The notes under the pieces are model-generated. The model was given only the letters and a program-made list of their open reading frames with translations, was not told the origin of the DNA and ran no database searches. The position numbers were made by a program, and so were the translations under genes. Below are positions 44,101 through 52,183 of a stretch of DNA of 64,000 nt, one piece after another. Location: the NCBI RefSeq assembly GCF_006715635.1, contig NZ_VFNP01000002.1, positions 3,472,001-3,536,000 of the forward strand. The letters run 5' to 3'. This DNA is from Streptomyces sp. SLBN-118. Lineage in GTDB: Bacteria > Actinomycetota > Actinomycetes > Streptomycetales > Streptomycetaceae. Every line of letters starts with the position of its first letter. Within the stretch, counting starts at the first letter, position 1.

Positions 44101-45246
44101 CGCGGCCCGGGCGCCCTCGGCGGCCTTCCGTGCGTTCGCCGCCTCGCCTGCGTTGGTCGCCGCTGCTGCGGCGGCGCTCTGCGCGCGGGAGGCGGCCTCG
44201 GCCGCACCCGCTGCCGCGCTGGCCGCCTCCGAAGCCGCGGCTGCGGCGACCCGCGCGGAGGCGTTCGCTGCCTGAGCGGCGCTGATGGCTTGCTGCGCCG
44301 CGGCCGCGGCTCCCTTTGCGGCGTTGGCCGCCCGGCGGGCGGCGCTCGCGGCCTTCTGCGAGTTCTTTCCGGCCTTCCTGGTCTCATCGGCCGCTTCGAG
44401 CGCTAGCTGCTTGGCGAGCTTCGACGCCTCCACAGCACGCTCGGACGCTTCCTTGGCCACACGTGTCTGGGCCTCAGCCGCCTTGCCCGCCGCCTGTGCC
44501 TGAGCCACCAGCTGGGCGACGCCAGCGCGCTCGCGGTCCCGGGCCCGGGCCACGTGCTGGCCAACGGCCAGGAACTCGCGCACGTCCTCGATCGAACCCG
44601 CGATGGCGACCTTGGCCGCCGCCTTGACCGCCGGGCCGCCCGTGCTCACGAGCTGTGACAAGGCCACCCGGTCATCGGCCTCACGTGCCGGGAACTGCCC
44701 CTTGGAGAGGAACTCGCGCACCTTCTCCGGGCCGCCCTTGAGCGCTTCCTTGGCCGCCTCCTCGACGCCGCGGCCACCCATGCTGACGATCTGCGAGACC
44801 TGCACCCGCTGGTCCTGCTCCAGCGGAGCCTCCCAGCCGTCCTCGAGGAACGCCTCAAGTTCCTTGGGGCCACCGCGCAGTGCGGTCAACGCGGCCTCGC
44901 GTACACCGGGGCCGCTGATGGAGATCATCTGCGAGAGCGCGACCTGCTCGTCGTGCAGTTGGACGATGGCCTGATCCTTGGTCAGGAACTGGCGCACGTC
45001 GTTGTCGGTGCCCGTCAGCGCGGCCTCCGCCGCGGCCTTCACTCCCGGCCCCCCAGCCCGCCACAGTTCCACCACCCGGCCGCGGTCGGTGTGCGGAATC
45101 GGACTGAACGCCGTCTGTTCTTCGCCCTCAGCCGCCACGGCCGGGGATGACCCCAGCAGCGTTGCGGTAAGTGAGAGCACCAGGGCGCCGCTGGCACACA
45201 GTATCGATGCCGCACGCGCCCACCTTCCCCCTGGCTTACTCAACAT
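41158..45246 (-). CDS. Secreted polymorphic toxin: ALF repeats, Ala-rich coils, HINT and ART-like toxin domain
   Basis: A 1,362-residue protein. A signal peptide (residues 1-37, SSPAVAAEGEE) is followed by about four ALF-type repeats of the form DxRVxxSQIVSxGGxxVxxAAxxAL...FLxxG. Then comes an Ala-rich coiled coil (roughly 235-590), further ALF repeats (about 620-810) and a second Ala-rich coil (about 830-1000). Residues 1109-1250 form a HINT autoprotease (CFLAGTEV, TLEHPFW, ILVHN). The last 102 residues are the toxin: Arg in VGRWMS, RSYVVYP, and Glu in VYVEFDVP, like R-S-E ADP-ribosyltransferases of the EF-Tu-targeting TreTu type as I remember it. HINT cleavage would release the toxin. ATG 45246 has AGGGGAG 2 nt upstream; TTG 45243 is possible. 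Confidence 0.85.
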   Translation of the reverse strand: MLSKPGGRWARAASILCASGALVLSLTATLLGSSPAVAAEGEEQTAFSPIPHTDRGRVVELWRAGGPGVKAAAEAALTGTDNDVRQFLTKDQAIVQLHDEQVALSQMISISGPGVREAALTALRGGPKELEAFLEDGWEAPLEQDQRVQVSQIVSMGGRGVEEAAKEALKGGPEKVREFLSKGQFPAREADDRVALSQLVSTGGPAVKAAAKVAIAGSIEDVREFLAVGQHVARARDRERAGVAQLVAQAQAAGKAAEAQTRVAKEASERAVEASKLAKQLALEAADETRKAGKNSQKAASAARRAANAAKGAAAAAQQAISAAQAANASARVAAAAASEAASAAAGAAEAASRAQSAAAAAATNAGEAANARKAAEGARAAAAGAKKAAQAAEQAGNAATQAGIAAKAASDAGENADSAAASAGEASSLADAAGAHSAEADAAAASARRHAQEAKRAARNATSLAQEAASASYASRDAANSAAAHAEKAADAAEEAAKQAGKSAAAAKEATAHAGEAKKAADAAGKAVEKAGEIFMLTRKTEAEDLLIRTNSAIEMAKGLKAANDKRLSEQNERVKTFKDLGVEANKLAAEANAPGADIKDVARKGRQVAVITMKTGGPWSSTAAQVALAGNDEAITEYIRTGWKEASEDDDRARVEILAEDPASGTLRAAAKKALEGDAQQIGAFLETGADQAAANDYRVRISQIVSTSQRGVKEAAVAALKESAPAKLREFLARGQHTARTNDERVQASQLISAGGPELKAAARIAIEGTPETLHKFITVGQYRSKRKDALAATHIAGVKHLLAMGAGIVAKAQANAATANKVAADARKAANEAKEWAKKADASADQAKKCAQDADNSADAAAASAAEAKESATSARAAEADALNAANDADESAASARNSADWASASADEAWTAANEARTSATSAGKDAAAADKAAKDAKKIAVAKQKQEDDARRKRMEEYRKQAEELRKKDSGSDKEESGDGDSIPDWIDGGYDFSDLTDKLHGIYMGTGEVFYGLVGNVPYAAEYFGWLVDSDCWDGGPGAPGCDYGSQYDEWIASHGYNIDKDTYTVPSFIVALVSHRSGSIKPTKPGKPPKPKRNAGIPCNCFLAGTEVLLAAGGTKNIEDVQLGDLVLATDPETGESGPRKVTRLITTEHDKRLNELSIATAHGTEQLTATLEHPFWSPSEGRWVAAGNLEQGMTLLTNQGDRVVLKANRSFGMSARTYNLTVDDLHTYYVLAGSTPILVHNAGGGDPDKGNVTVGRWMSKVEYEKMRSTGRVQPGAGDRSYVVYPASPDAYRSSAPGSVYVEFDVPHSSLTPGGRPGDYKMSGPDSFEARLAKKKGLPIPELPAAGNIRLAAC

Positions 45247-45543
45247 TTCTCCCCTGCGAAGCAACCCGCACGGTCGGGGCAGGTTGCTGAAATTTGGTCC
45301 CGCCGAGAATAGCTGCCCACAAACGCTCCGCGAGTCGCCCATGAAGCGGAACGATCAATTCGGTACCGGACAGTAATGTCGCGGGAAGCGTTGCCTTCAA
45401 TGCTCGGTTGTTACTGATTCGTTATAGCTGAAAGGAAGTGAGGGATCGGAATAGGAAAGTGGTATTTTTCGTGGAGGCTCGGGGGAACGGGCCTTCCCTC
45501 GCGGCGACTCCATACGCCGCGCACCTCTGGAAGGAAACCTCAG

Positions 45544-46065
45544 GTGATATTTCGCGCGCGCGCAGTACTGCTCGCTGGCGCCGTCGGCGCTGTCACTGCC
45601 CTTGCGGGGGTCGCCACTCTCGCTGTCGCGTCCGCCGCCCCTCAGACCAGGGTGGCCGCAGCCAGAGCGGGTGCAGACGACGTCAGTCCGCCGTACGCCA
45701 TCGAGGACTTCGGGTACCCGGGGGCAGATAAAATCCTTGCGGAAAAGGGCATTGCCCTTCGCAAGGGCGACGGCCATATCCTGCTCGCGGACTGCGGCGC
45801 CACGAGTCAGATTCAGATCTGGACCCGGCAGAACAACGAGGGAAGATACTGCTTCCGCGTCATCGGGAAGACCGGCAACCTCACCCTGGAAGTCAAGGAC
45901 GTCCACGCCGTCCAGACCGAGGAACGCGCTGTGCGCGCCAGCCTCACGGTCAACGGAAAGACCACTGCCGTCGACGTCCCGAAGGACGACTACAAGCCCG
46001 TCGGTGAAGGGGACATCAAGAATCCCACCCCGGCCGTACTGGTCGAACTCAAGGTAACCGGTTGA
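45544..46065 (+). CDS. Small secreted protein preceding a trypsin-like protein
   Basis: A 173-residue protein with a signal peptide (AVLLAGAVGAVTALAGVATLAVASAAPQ as one hydrophobic stretch). The mature part includes HILLADCGATSQIQIWTRQNNEGRYCFRVIGKTGNLTLEVKDVHAVQ, with two Cys likely bonded, and looks all-beta. GTG 45544 has AAGGAAA upstream. The next gene starts 76 nt later, so they are probably co-transcribed. Function is unknown; binding to or inhibition of its protease-like neighbour is possible but unproven. Confidence 0.75.
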   Translation: MIFRARAVLLAGAVGAVTALAGVATLAVASAAPQTRVAAARAGADDVSPPYAIEDFGYPGADKILAEKGIALRKGDGHILLADCGATSQIQIWTRQNNEGRYCFRVIGKTGNLTLEVKDVHAVQTEERAVRASLTVNGKTTAVDVPKDDYKPVGEGDIKNPTPAVLVELKVTG

Positions 46066-46141
46066 CCGGCACTCCTGGCGCGCAAATTTCTGCGCAGCAC
46101 CGATTCCCGTTCGTCCAACGATCGATCTGCAAGGAAAGCAC

Positions 46142-47725
46142 ATGTCTGGCATTCGGCAACGCGTCACCTCGGTATCAGCATTTCTGGCAGCAGCGGTCAC
46201 AGTCGGGACACTCGTAGCTACTCCCGCTAACGCCGTCGTCGGAGACAGCCCCCCGGACGGCCAGTACGCCTTCACCGCGAAACTCGACATTGGCAACGGA
46301 CAGCGCAGCTGCGCCGCCACTCTGATCGACCAGCAGTGGCTGATCACCGCCGCCAGTTGCTTCGCCGACAACCCGGCCCAGGAAACGAAGGTGGCGGCCG
46401 GCGCCCCCAAGTTGAAGACCACCGCCACCATCGGCCGTGCCGACCTCACGGCCCCGGGTGGAAGCGTCGTCGACGTCGTGGAACTCGTCCCGCGTGATGA
46501 CCGGGACCTCGTCATGGCGCGCCTCGCGACACCGGTCACCGGTGTCAAGCCGGTCCAGATCGGTTCGGCCGCCCCGCGCGAAGGTGAGGAACTGAAGGCG
46601 GTCGGCTACGGCCGTACCAAGGACGAGTGGGTGCCCAACCGGGTCCACGCCGGGGCCTTCACCGTCCAGGCGGCCGGGGGGACAACTGTCGCCCTCGAGC
46701 CCACGTCCGCCGGCGCGGCCGTCTGCAAGGGAGACACCGGCGGCCCGGCGCTGCGTGAGGCGGACGGCAAGGCAGAACTGGCCGCGGTCAACAGCACCTC
46801 TTGGCAGGGAGGGTGCCTCGGGTCCGGGGCAGAGACCCGCAAAGGCGCCGTGAGCACCCGCGTCGACGACATCACCGACTGGATCAGGCAGACCGCCCTG
46901 CGCACTCTGCTGTCCCACGCCGACTGGAAGAAGGCCGACCTCCTGGCCACCGGATACTTCACGGGCGGCTCCGCGAACGGCAAGCGCCACATGGACCTGC
47001 TCGTGCGCTGGGTGGATGGTTCGGTGACCCTGTACCAGGGCGCCGAGGCCAATGACGCGAAGGTTCCGTTCTCGGCGCAGTACGAGTTGGCGAAGGCCGG
47101 CAGTGTGTGGAAGCACGCCAAGGCGATCACCGGCGGCAGTTTCACCGCCGGTGGCAGTGACGGTCTGGTGGTGCGCTGGGTCGATGGTGAGGTGACCCAG
47201 TACGCGCACGTGGACCAGCAGGGCTTCCACAACGAGAAGACGCTGGCCAAGACGGCGGCGTGGCAGAACGCCGAGCTCGTGACCGCGGGCCGCTTCAACG
47301 GCGGCAGCCTCCGTGACGACCTGCTCGTGGTGTGGGCCAACGGCACGGTCTCGCTCTATGCGGATCTGAACACCAACGGTGTCCGCAAGGAGGTCCAGCT
47401 GGCCAAGGCGGACAAGACGTGGACATACGCCGACCAGATCAGTGCGGGCGAGTTCACCGGCGCCAAGACCAGTGATCTGCTGGTCCGCTGGAAGGACGGC
47501 GAGACGACCATCTACCCCGGCGTCGACACCAAGGGCTTCCACGGCGAGACCAAGATCCGCCCCGTCAAGTCCCCTTGGATCAATGCCACGGTACTGACCG
47601 TTGGTGCCTTCACCGCCAACAAGGTTCCCAACGATGTCCTTGTCCGCTGGAACGACGGGAAGTTGACCCTGCACCCCGGTGTGGACGGCGCCGGACTGCA
47701 CAGCGAAGTCCAGATCGCCGACTGA
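46142..47725 (+). CDS. Secreted trypsin-like pseudoprotease with propeller-like tail
   Basis: A 527-residue protein: signal peptide (residues 1-31), an S1-type domain (about 35-250) and a tail of repeated strands (about 255-527) such as DLLVRWVDGSVTLYQG, GLVVRWVDGEVTQYAHV and DLLVVWANGTVSLYADL. In active trypsins the His is in TAAHC and the Ser in GDSGGP. Here the motifs read LITAASCF (Ser72 for His) and CKGDTGGPA (Thr199 for Ser), while RDLVMARL keeps Asp122. The domain should therefore be catalytically dead and may bind substrate or inhibitor. AAGGAAA precedes the ATG. A strong terminator follows. Confidence 0.82.
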   Translation: MSGIRQRVTSVSAFLAAAVTVGTLVATPANAVVGDSPPDGQYAFTAKLDIGNGQRSCAATLIDQQWLITAASCFADNPAQETKVAAGAPKLKTTATIGRADLTAPGGSVVDVVELVPRDDRDLVMARLATPVTGVKPVQIGSAAPREGEELKAVGYGRTKDEWVPNRVHAGAFTVQAAGGTTVALEPTSAGAAVCKGDTGGPALREADGKAELAAVNSTSWQGGCLGSGAETRKGAVSTRVDDITDWIRQTALRTLLSHADWKKADLLATGYFTGGSANGKRHMDLLVRWVDGSVTLYQGAEANDAKVPFSAQYELAKAGSVWKHAKAITGGSFTAGGSDGLVVRWVDGEVTQYAHVDQQGFHNEKTLAKTAAWQNAELVTAGRFNGGSLRDDLLVVWANGTVSLYADLNTNGVRKEVQLAKADKTWTYADQISAGEFTGAKTSDLLVRWKDGETTIYPGVDTKGFHGETKIRPVKSPWINATVLTVGAFTANKVPNDVLVRWNDGKLTLHPGVDGAGLHSEVQIAD

Positions 47726-47739
47726 GCCACCCGCGTCCA

Positions 47740-47783
47740 GTGGTGGCGGCCCGTGACCGACAGACGGAACGGGCCGCCACCAC
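47740..47783. terminator. Strong hairpin terminator
   Basis: Perfect 15-bp stem GTGGTGGCGGCCCGT/ACGGGCCGCCACCAC with a 14-nt loop between the two protease-like genes. Confidence 0.8.
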
Positions 47784-47845
47784 ACCACCCGTTGTCCACC
47801 CCGCCGCACCGCCGTACGGCACCCCCTCCCCGACGGAGTTCCCTG

Positions 47846-49660
47846 TTGCGTAAAGTTCTCGTGGCCCGCCTCACCGTCTCCCTGGCGTGCTGCGCTCTGG
47901 CCACCGTTGCCACGAGCAGCGTCTCGCTGGCGGCAGACCGGCCATCGCCCGTACCCACGAGCCCAGCGCCGGTGCAGCCGAGCGGCGGCGCCTGGTCGGT
48001 GGCCGAGGCGTTGCGGTTCTGGACGCCGGAGCGCATCGCGTCCGCCACCGATCCTTCCGGCCGGCCCGGCGCCGGCCTGCCGGGGCGCAGTGCGTCGCCG
48101 CGCGCCAGAGCGGACGTGGGGCAGCAGTTCACGGGCATCCCCTCCGTCGGCATCCTCTTCACCGTCGGGTCCGACATGCGGGCGCACTACTGCTCGGCCG
48201 GCACGGTGCAGAGCAAGGGACGCAATCTGATCCTGACGGCAGGCCACTGCCTCAATACCCAAGCGGTCTTCGTCCCGAAGTACGACTCGTCCAGGACGCT
48301 CAAGCAGCAGCCCTACGGCATCTGGCCCGTTGACGAATGGTTCGCCGACAAGCGGTACGTGAAGAACAGCAGGGGCCCGGAGTCCGACCTCGACTACGCC
48401 TTCGCCCAGGTCAAGCCCAACGGCACCACGAACCTCCAGGACGCCGTCGGCGGCAGCACCCTCGCTCGCCCCGCCACACCGGAGAACGCCGTCACCACCG
48501 TCGGGTACCCCAATGTCGGGCGTAACCCGCAGGACCGGCCCGTCCAGTGCACCAGCCGGACCCAGGCCCTGCCGGGCTACAACCAGATGCGGATCGACTG
48601 CGCCGGCATGTGGGACGGCGTGTCCGGCGGACCGTTCTTCTCCACGATCGACCGTGCCAGGGGCACCGGCGAGATCATCGGCAACGTGGGCGGCTGGAAC
48701 GGCGGCGGACCGGGCGTGCCCACCACCCACCCCGCGTACAACCGCATCTCCTACAGCCCCGTGTACACCGACCGCTTCTTCCAGCTGTACGACGATGCCG
48801 ACAACGGCCGTCACAACGACTTCGGCCCCTACCTCCAGCCGACGCCGCCCTTCGCGATGGGCGGCTGGGAGCAGTGGCAAAACGCCAGGCTACTGGCTAC
48901 CGGGGACTTCACGGATGACGGGAGCGGCGACCTGCTCGCGGTCTGGGCCGACGGCTCGGTGGATCTCTACCAGGGCAGCGGCACAGGGGATCCGCAGCGT
49001 CCGTTCTCGGCCTCCTTCCGGCTCGCCACCCCCGGAAGCGTCTGGAAGAACGCGCGCGCCATCGCCAGCGGAAGGTTCACGGGCACCGGCACCGACGCGC
49101 TCGTCGTGCGCTGGAGCGACGGTGAGCTGGGCGAGTACCGGCACGTCGACAAGACGGGCTTCCACGACGAGAAGATGCTGGCCAAGCACAAGAACTGGCA
49201 GAACGCCCGGCTCATCGCCGTCGGCCGGCACACCCCCGGTGCGCTGCGGGACGACCTGGTCGTCGTCTGGGCGAACGGCTCCGTCGGCATGTACGCGGAC
49301 GTCGACACCAAAGCGGTGAGCAAGGGCAACTTCCTTGCGAGGCCGAACAAGACCTGGCAGTACGCCGCACAGATCAGCTCCGGTCAGTTCACCGGCAGGA
49401 ACTCCGACGACCTGCTGGTCCTCTGGGCGGATGGCGAAACCACCATCCACCCGGGTGTGGACTTCGCCGGCCTGCACGGCGAGATCAAGATCCGTCCGTC
49501 GAAGTCCCCCTGGTCCCGCGCAGACGTCGTGACCGCGGGAGCCTTCGGCCCCGACGCCACGCGCAACGACGTCCTGGTCCGCTGGCGGGACGGGAGCGTC
49601 ACCCTGCATTCGGGCGTCGACAAGGCGAGCTTGCACAAGGAGACGAAGCTGGTGCAGTAA
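47846..49660 (+). CDS. Secreted V8/trypsin-like serine protease with the same propeller-like tail
   Basis: A 604-residue protein: signal peptide (1-30), a Pro-rich propeptide-like stretch (to about 90), a serine protease domain (about 95-350) and a repeat tail (about 365-604) closely similar in layout to the neighbour's. Catalytic residues look complete: His134 in LTAGHCLN, Asp in SDLDYAFAQV, Ser260 in DGVSGGPFF, the pattern of glutamyl-endopeptidase-like enzymes. TTG 47846 is chosen because GGAG lies about 8 nt upstream and the frame above it is low-complexity. It has its own transcription unit behind a terminator. Confidence 0.85.
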   Translation: MRKVLVARLTVSLACCALATVATSSVSLAADRPSPVPTSPAPVQPSGGAWSVAEALRFWTPERIASATDPSGRPGAGLPGRSASPRARADVGQQFTGIPSVGILFTVGSDMRAHYCSAGTVQSKGRNLILTAGHCLNTQAVFVPKYDSSRTLKQQPYGIWPVDEWFADKRYVKNSRGPESDLDYAFAQVKPNGTTNLQDAVGGSTLARPATPENAVTTVGYPNVGRNPQDRPVQCTSRTQALPGYNQMRIDCAGMWDGVSGGPFFSTIDRARGTGEIIGNVGGWNGGGPGVPTTHPAYNRISYSPVYTDRFFQLYDDADNGRHNDFGPYLQPTPPFAMGGWEQWQNARLLATGDFTDDGSGDLLAVWADGSVDLYQGSGTGDPQRPFSASFRLATPGSVWKNARAIASGRFTGTGTDALVVRWSDGELGEYRHVDKTGFHDEKMLAKHKNWQNARLIAVGRHTPGALRDDLVVVWANGSVGMYADVDTKAVSKGNFLARPNKTWQYAAQISSGQFTGRNSDDLLVLWADGETTIHPGVDFAGLHGEIKIRPSKSPWSRADVVTAGAFGPDATRNDVLVRWRDGSVTLHSGVDKASLHKETKLVQ

Positions 49661-49679
49661 CCGGGTAACCCACCGGGGA

Positions 49680-50186
49680 TCAGCCCTCAGGGCTCGAGGC
49701 CATCGCCACCTCCGCCCATACGGTCTTGCCGATGGGCACACGGGGTGTCGCACCCCAGCGACTGGCCAACACGTCCACGAGGAGCAGGCCGCGGCCCGAC
49801 TCGTCGTCGGGAGAAGGCTCGGGCGGACTGGTCGGGGGCCGGTCCGGGGAAGCGTCCGAGACCTCGATACGGATCAGGCACGGCCGCTCCTCGAAGGTCA
49901 GACGGAAGTGGAAGTCGCGCCCGGGGACGCGGCCGTGGCGTACCGCGTTGGCGGCAAGCTCAGCGGTCAGCAGGGCCACGGTGCACGAGAGGTCCGACGT
50001 GGGCGGATGCCCCCACTCCTCCAGGCGCCGCACCGCCAGCCGTCGGGCGAGTTGGGCCCCCCGGGCTGACGAGGTGAACTGCGCGGCGAACGTGCGGTCT
50101 TCGGCGCCGGAGTCGCGTGCCTCCTCTCCAAGCGTCCCTACGGCCGACTCCGTCTCGCGCTCCGGGCCGTCGCCCGACATGGCCAT
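49680..50186 (-). CDS. ATP-binding regulatory protein (anti-sigma-like HATPase)
   Basis: A 168-residue protein with the HATPase_c motifs TAELAANAVRHGRVPGRDFHFRLTF (N-box) and ESGRGLLLVDVLASRWG (G-box). It is of the short Streptomyces type related to anti-sigma kinase SpoIIAB/RsbW. It is encoded divergently from an XRE regulator with DUF397 downstream, the standard three-part module linked to development in Streptomyces. The start is taken at ATG 50186; ATG 50180 and longer frames are possible. Confidence 0.82.
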   Translation of the reverse strand: MAMSGDGPERETESAVGTLGEEARDSGAEDRTFAAQFTSSARGAQLARRLAVRRLEEWGHPPTSDLSCTVALLTAELAANAVRHGRVPGRDFHFRLTFEERPCLIRIEVSDASPDRPPTSPPEPSPDDESGRGLLLVDVLASRWGATPRVPIGKTVWAEVAMASSPEG

Positions 50187-50354
50187 GGTCTTCAGCACGT
50201 GCCGTCCATCCCAGTAGTCGATCCCTGACACGACCCACACTGCCCAAAGCGTGTACGGGTCGTAACGTTCCGTGCTCAAGAATCGTCCGGCGCGCCTACG
50301 CTCGGAAGGTGACGACGCCTTACATCGCAAGCGGTAAGGAACGGAAGTGAGCCC

Positions 50355-51299
50355 ATGGCCAAAGGAATTCAGCCCGAGGAGTCGATGGCCGCGCTCTTCG
50401 GCTCACGTGTCCGCAGACTCCGTACGGCCGCCGGGCTGACCCAGGCTGAACTGGGCGCCAGAACGCATGTGGTGAGCACCCGGATCACGCAGATCGAACG
50501 CTCGTCGGGGGCCAAACCGACGCTGGAGCTGGCTCGCGCGCTCGACGTGGCCCTCGGGGCGGACAACCTGCTGGTCGACCTGTGGCCCTACGTCTACCGG
50601 GAGGCATTCCCCGACTGGTCACGGGCGTTCATGGCGCACTCGGCGCGAGCGGTGTCCATCGGGCAGTACGCGGCGCACGTAGTGCCGGGACTCCTGCAGA
50701 CCGAGGCATACGCACGCGCCCTGCTCAGCGTCGGCCGCTCGCTCACCGGCGAGCAGCAGTTGGAGGAACGAGTGACCGCGCGGCTCGCCCGGCAGGAACG
50801 GCTGCACGCTCCCGATCGCCCGGAACTCTGGGTGGTGCTCGACGAGGCGGTGATCCGTCGTCCGGTCGGCGGACCGGACGTGATGCGCAGGCAGTTGGCG
50901 CGGCTGCTGGACGCGGCCGAGGAGCGTCACATCACCGTGCAGGTGCTGCCGTTCGACCAAGGCGCGCATGACGCGCTCGGCGGCTCTCTGACCGTGCTGT
51001 CCCTGCCCGACGGCACCAGTGTGGCCTACACGGAGGGCGCGCATTACGGCCAGCTTGTCGAGGATCCGCCCGAGGTCAATGACCTCGCCCTGACCTACGA
51101 TCGGTTGCGGGCGGCTGCGCTGCCCCCGCTCATGTCGCTCGACATGATCCGGTCCGTGATGGAGGGCAACGACCGTGCAGCGAATGTCCCGTCCAGATCT
51201 GAACGGCGCCGCGTGGCGCAGCAGCAGCTACAGCAATCAGGAGGGGGGCGACTGCGTCGAGGTGGCGGACGGATTCCCCGGCGTCGTGCCCGTCCGTGA
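50355..51299 (+). CDS. XRE-family regulator with DUF5753 domain
   Basis: A 314-residue protein: XRE helix-turn-helix at residues 15-70 (LRTAAGLTQAELGARTHVVSTRITQIERSSG) and a DUF5753 domain (about 95-275) with AAHVVPGLLQTEAYARALL, VLDEAVIRRPVGG, VQVLPFDQGAHDALGGSLTVLSLPDG and YTEGAHYGQLVEDP. It matches BldB/WhiJ-like modules as a DNA-binding partner of the DUF397 protein. The last 40 residues are Arg/Gln/Gly-rich and read through the start of the DUF397 gene, an overlap of 125 nt. GGAAGTGAG stands before ATG 50355. Confidence 0.88.
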   Translation: MAKGIQPEESMAALFGSRVRRLRTAAGLTQAELGARTHVVSTRITQIERSSGAKPTLELARALDVALGADNLLVDLWPYVYREAFPDWSRAFMAHSARAVSIGQYAAHVVPGLLQTEAYARALLSVGRSLTGEQQLEERVTARLARQERLHAPDRPELWVVLDEAVIRRPVGGPDVMRRQLARLLDAAEERHITVQVLPFDQGAHDALGGSLTVLSLPDGTSVAYTEGAHYGQLVEDPPEVNDLALTYDRLRAAALPPLMSLDMIRSVMEGNDRAANVPSRSERRRVAQQQLQQSGGGRLRRGGGRIPRRRARP

Positions 51300-51390
51300 C
51301 AGCAAGGCCCCGCACGGTCCGGCGCTGGTCCTCTCGGCAGCCTGCTGGGCTTCGTTCATAGGCGAGTTGAAGGCCGGTCACCGGGACTGA
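51175..51390 (+). CDS. DUF397 protein
   Basis: A 71-residue protein: AAWRSSSYSNQEGGDCVEVAD, VPVRDSKAPHGPALVLSAACWASFIGELKAG. This is a complete DUF397 domain. GTG 51175 lies inside the XRE gene, which continues in another frame for 125 nt. Together with the XRE regulator and the divergent ATPase it forms an intact module. DUF397 proteins are small partners of such regulators; their exact action is not settled. Confidence 0.85.
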   Translation: MQRMSRPDLNGAAWRSSSYSNQEGGDCVEVADGFPGVVPVRDSKAPHGPALVLSAACWASFIGELKAGHRD

Positions 51391-51664
51391 GCCGGCCGGG
51401 AACCGGCTCGTGCAGCGGCCTCCCGTAGCTGCCGGAGCCTCGCGCGCCAGGGTCCGGCGGGCCACGAACTCCCCCAAAGAACCTGAGGTAAAGAACCACC
51501 TGCCCTCCCTCCCCTCCCCCTCGTCACCCGGACGAGTGACTGGCTTGCGGGGGCGGGAAGTTGGCGGTTACGTTCGCCGCAACAACCGCAGACATATGAC
51601 GGCCCCCGGCCGGGACTGGCATCCCGATCGAGGGCCTCACCGATCAGGAAGAAGCACCTTCCCG

Positions 51665-52183
51665 ATGGCTGAACCTCAGTTTAACGCGCCCCAGCACGCC
51701 CCCGCCGGAGCACCGACCTCCGGCGTGATCCACGTCCGCACCCGGCTCACCGCCGACTTCACCGTGATCGCCAACGCCCTTGCGCAGCGCCGCGGAAGCG
51801 CGGTCACGGTCGGCGTCGCGGCCTACATCCTCTCGCTGCCGGACGGTGCTCCCGTACATATCGACACGCTGTGCGAGCACTTCACCGAGGGCGAGATCCT
51901 CATCTCCCGGGCTCTGCGGGAACTGGAGGCGGACGGCTATCTGGAGCGACGGCGCGTTCGCGGTCCGGGCGGCGTGCTCCGTACCCGGACGTTCTTCTAC
52001 GACGTTCCACGCGGCTCGGAACCCGAGCCTCCGGTGCCGCCTTCGCCACCACGTCCGCGCAGGTCCGGGCGTCCGCCCCGGGAGACCGACGCCGAGCCAC
52101 AGCCCGAGGCGGACATCGAGCCGGAGACGATGCCCGGTCCGCAGCCCTCGCCGCTTCCCACAGCCAGGACACTAGGACACTAG
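51665..52183 (+). CDS. Helix-turn-helix domain protein
   Basis: A 172-residue protein with GVIHVRTRLTADFTVIANALAQRRGSAVTVGVAAYILSLPDGAPVHIDTLCEHFTEGEILISRALRELEADGYLERRRV, a winged-helix DNA-binding pattern seen in replication/plasmid-type helix-turn-helix proteins of Streptomyces. The C-terminal 60 residues are Pro/Glu-rich and disordered. ATG 51665 starts the domain; the longer open frame has no supporting sequence. Its stop overlaps the convergent secreted-protein gene by 4 nt. Confidence 0.75.
   Translation: MAEPQFNAPQHAPAGAPTSGVIHVRTRLTADFTVIANALAQRRGSAVTVGVAAYILSLPDGAPVHIDTLCEHFTEGEILISRALRELEADGYLERRRVRGPGGVLRTRTFFYDVPRGSEPEPPVPPSPPRPRRSGRPPRETDAEPQPEADIEPETMPGPQPSPLPTARTLGH

Noticed and set aside
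41857..44406. Plus-strand open frame of 849 codons rich in Gly/Leu/Val, resembling a membrane protein
   Set aside because: It is the complement of the Ala-rich coil of the toxin gene; the hydrophobicity follows from Ala codons read backward.
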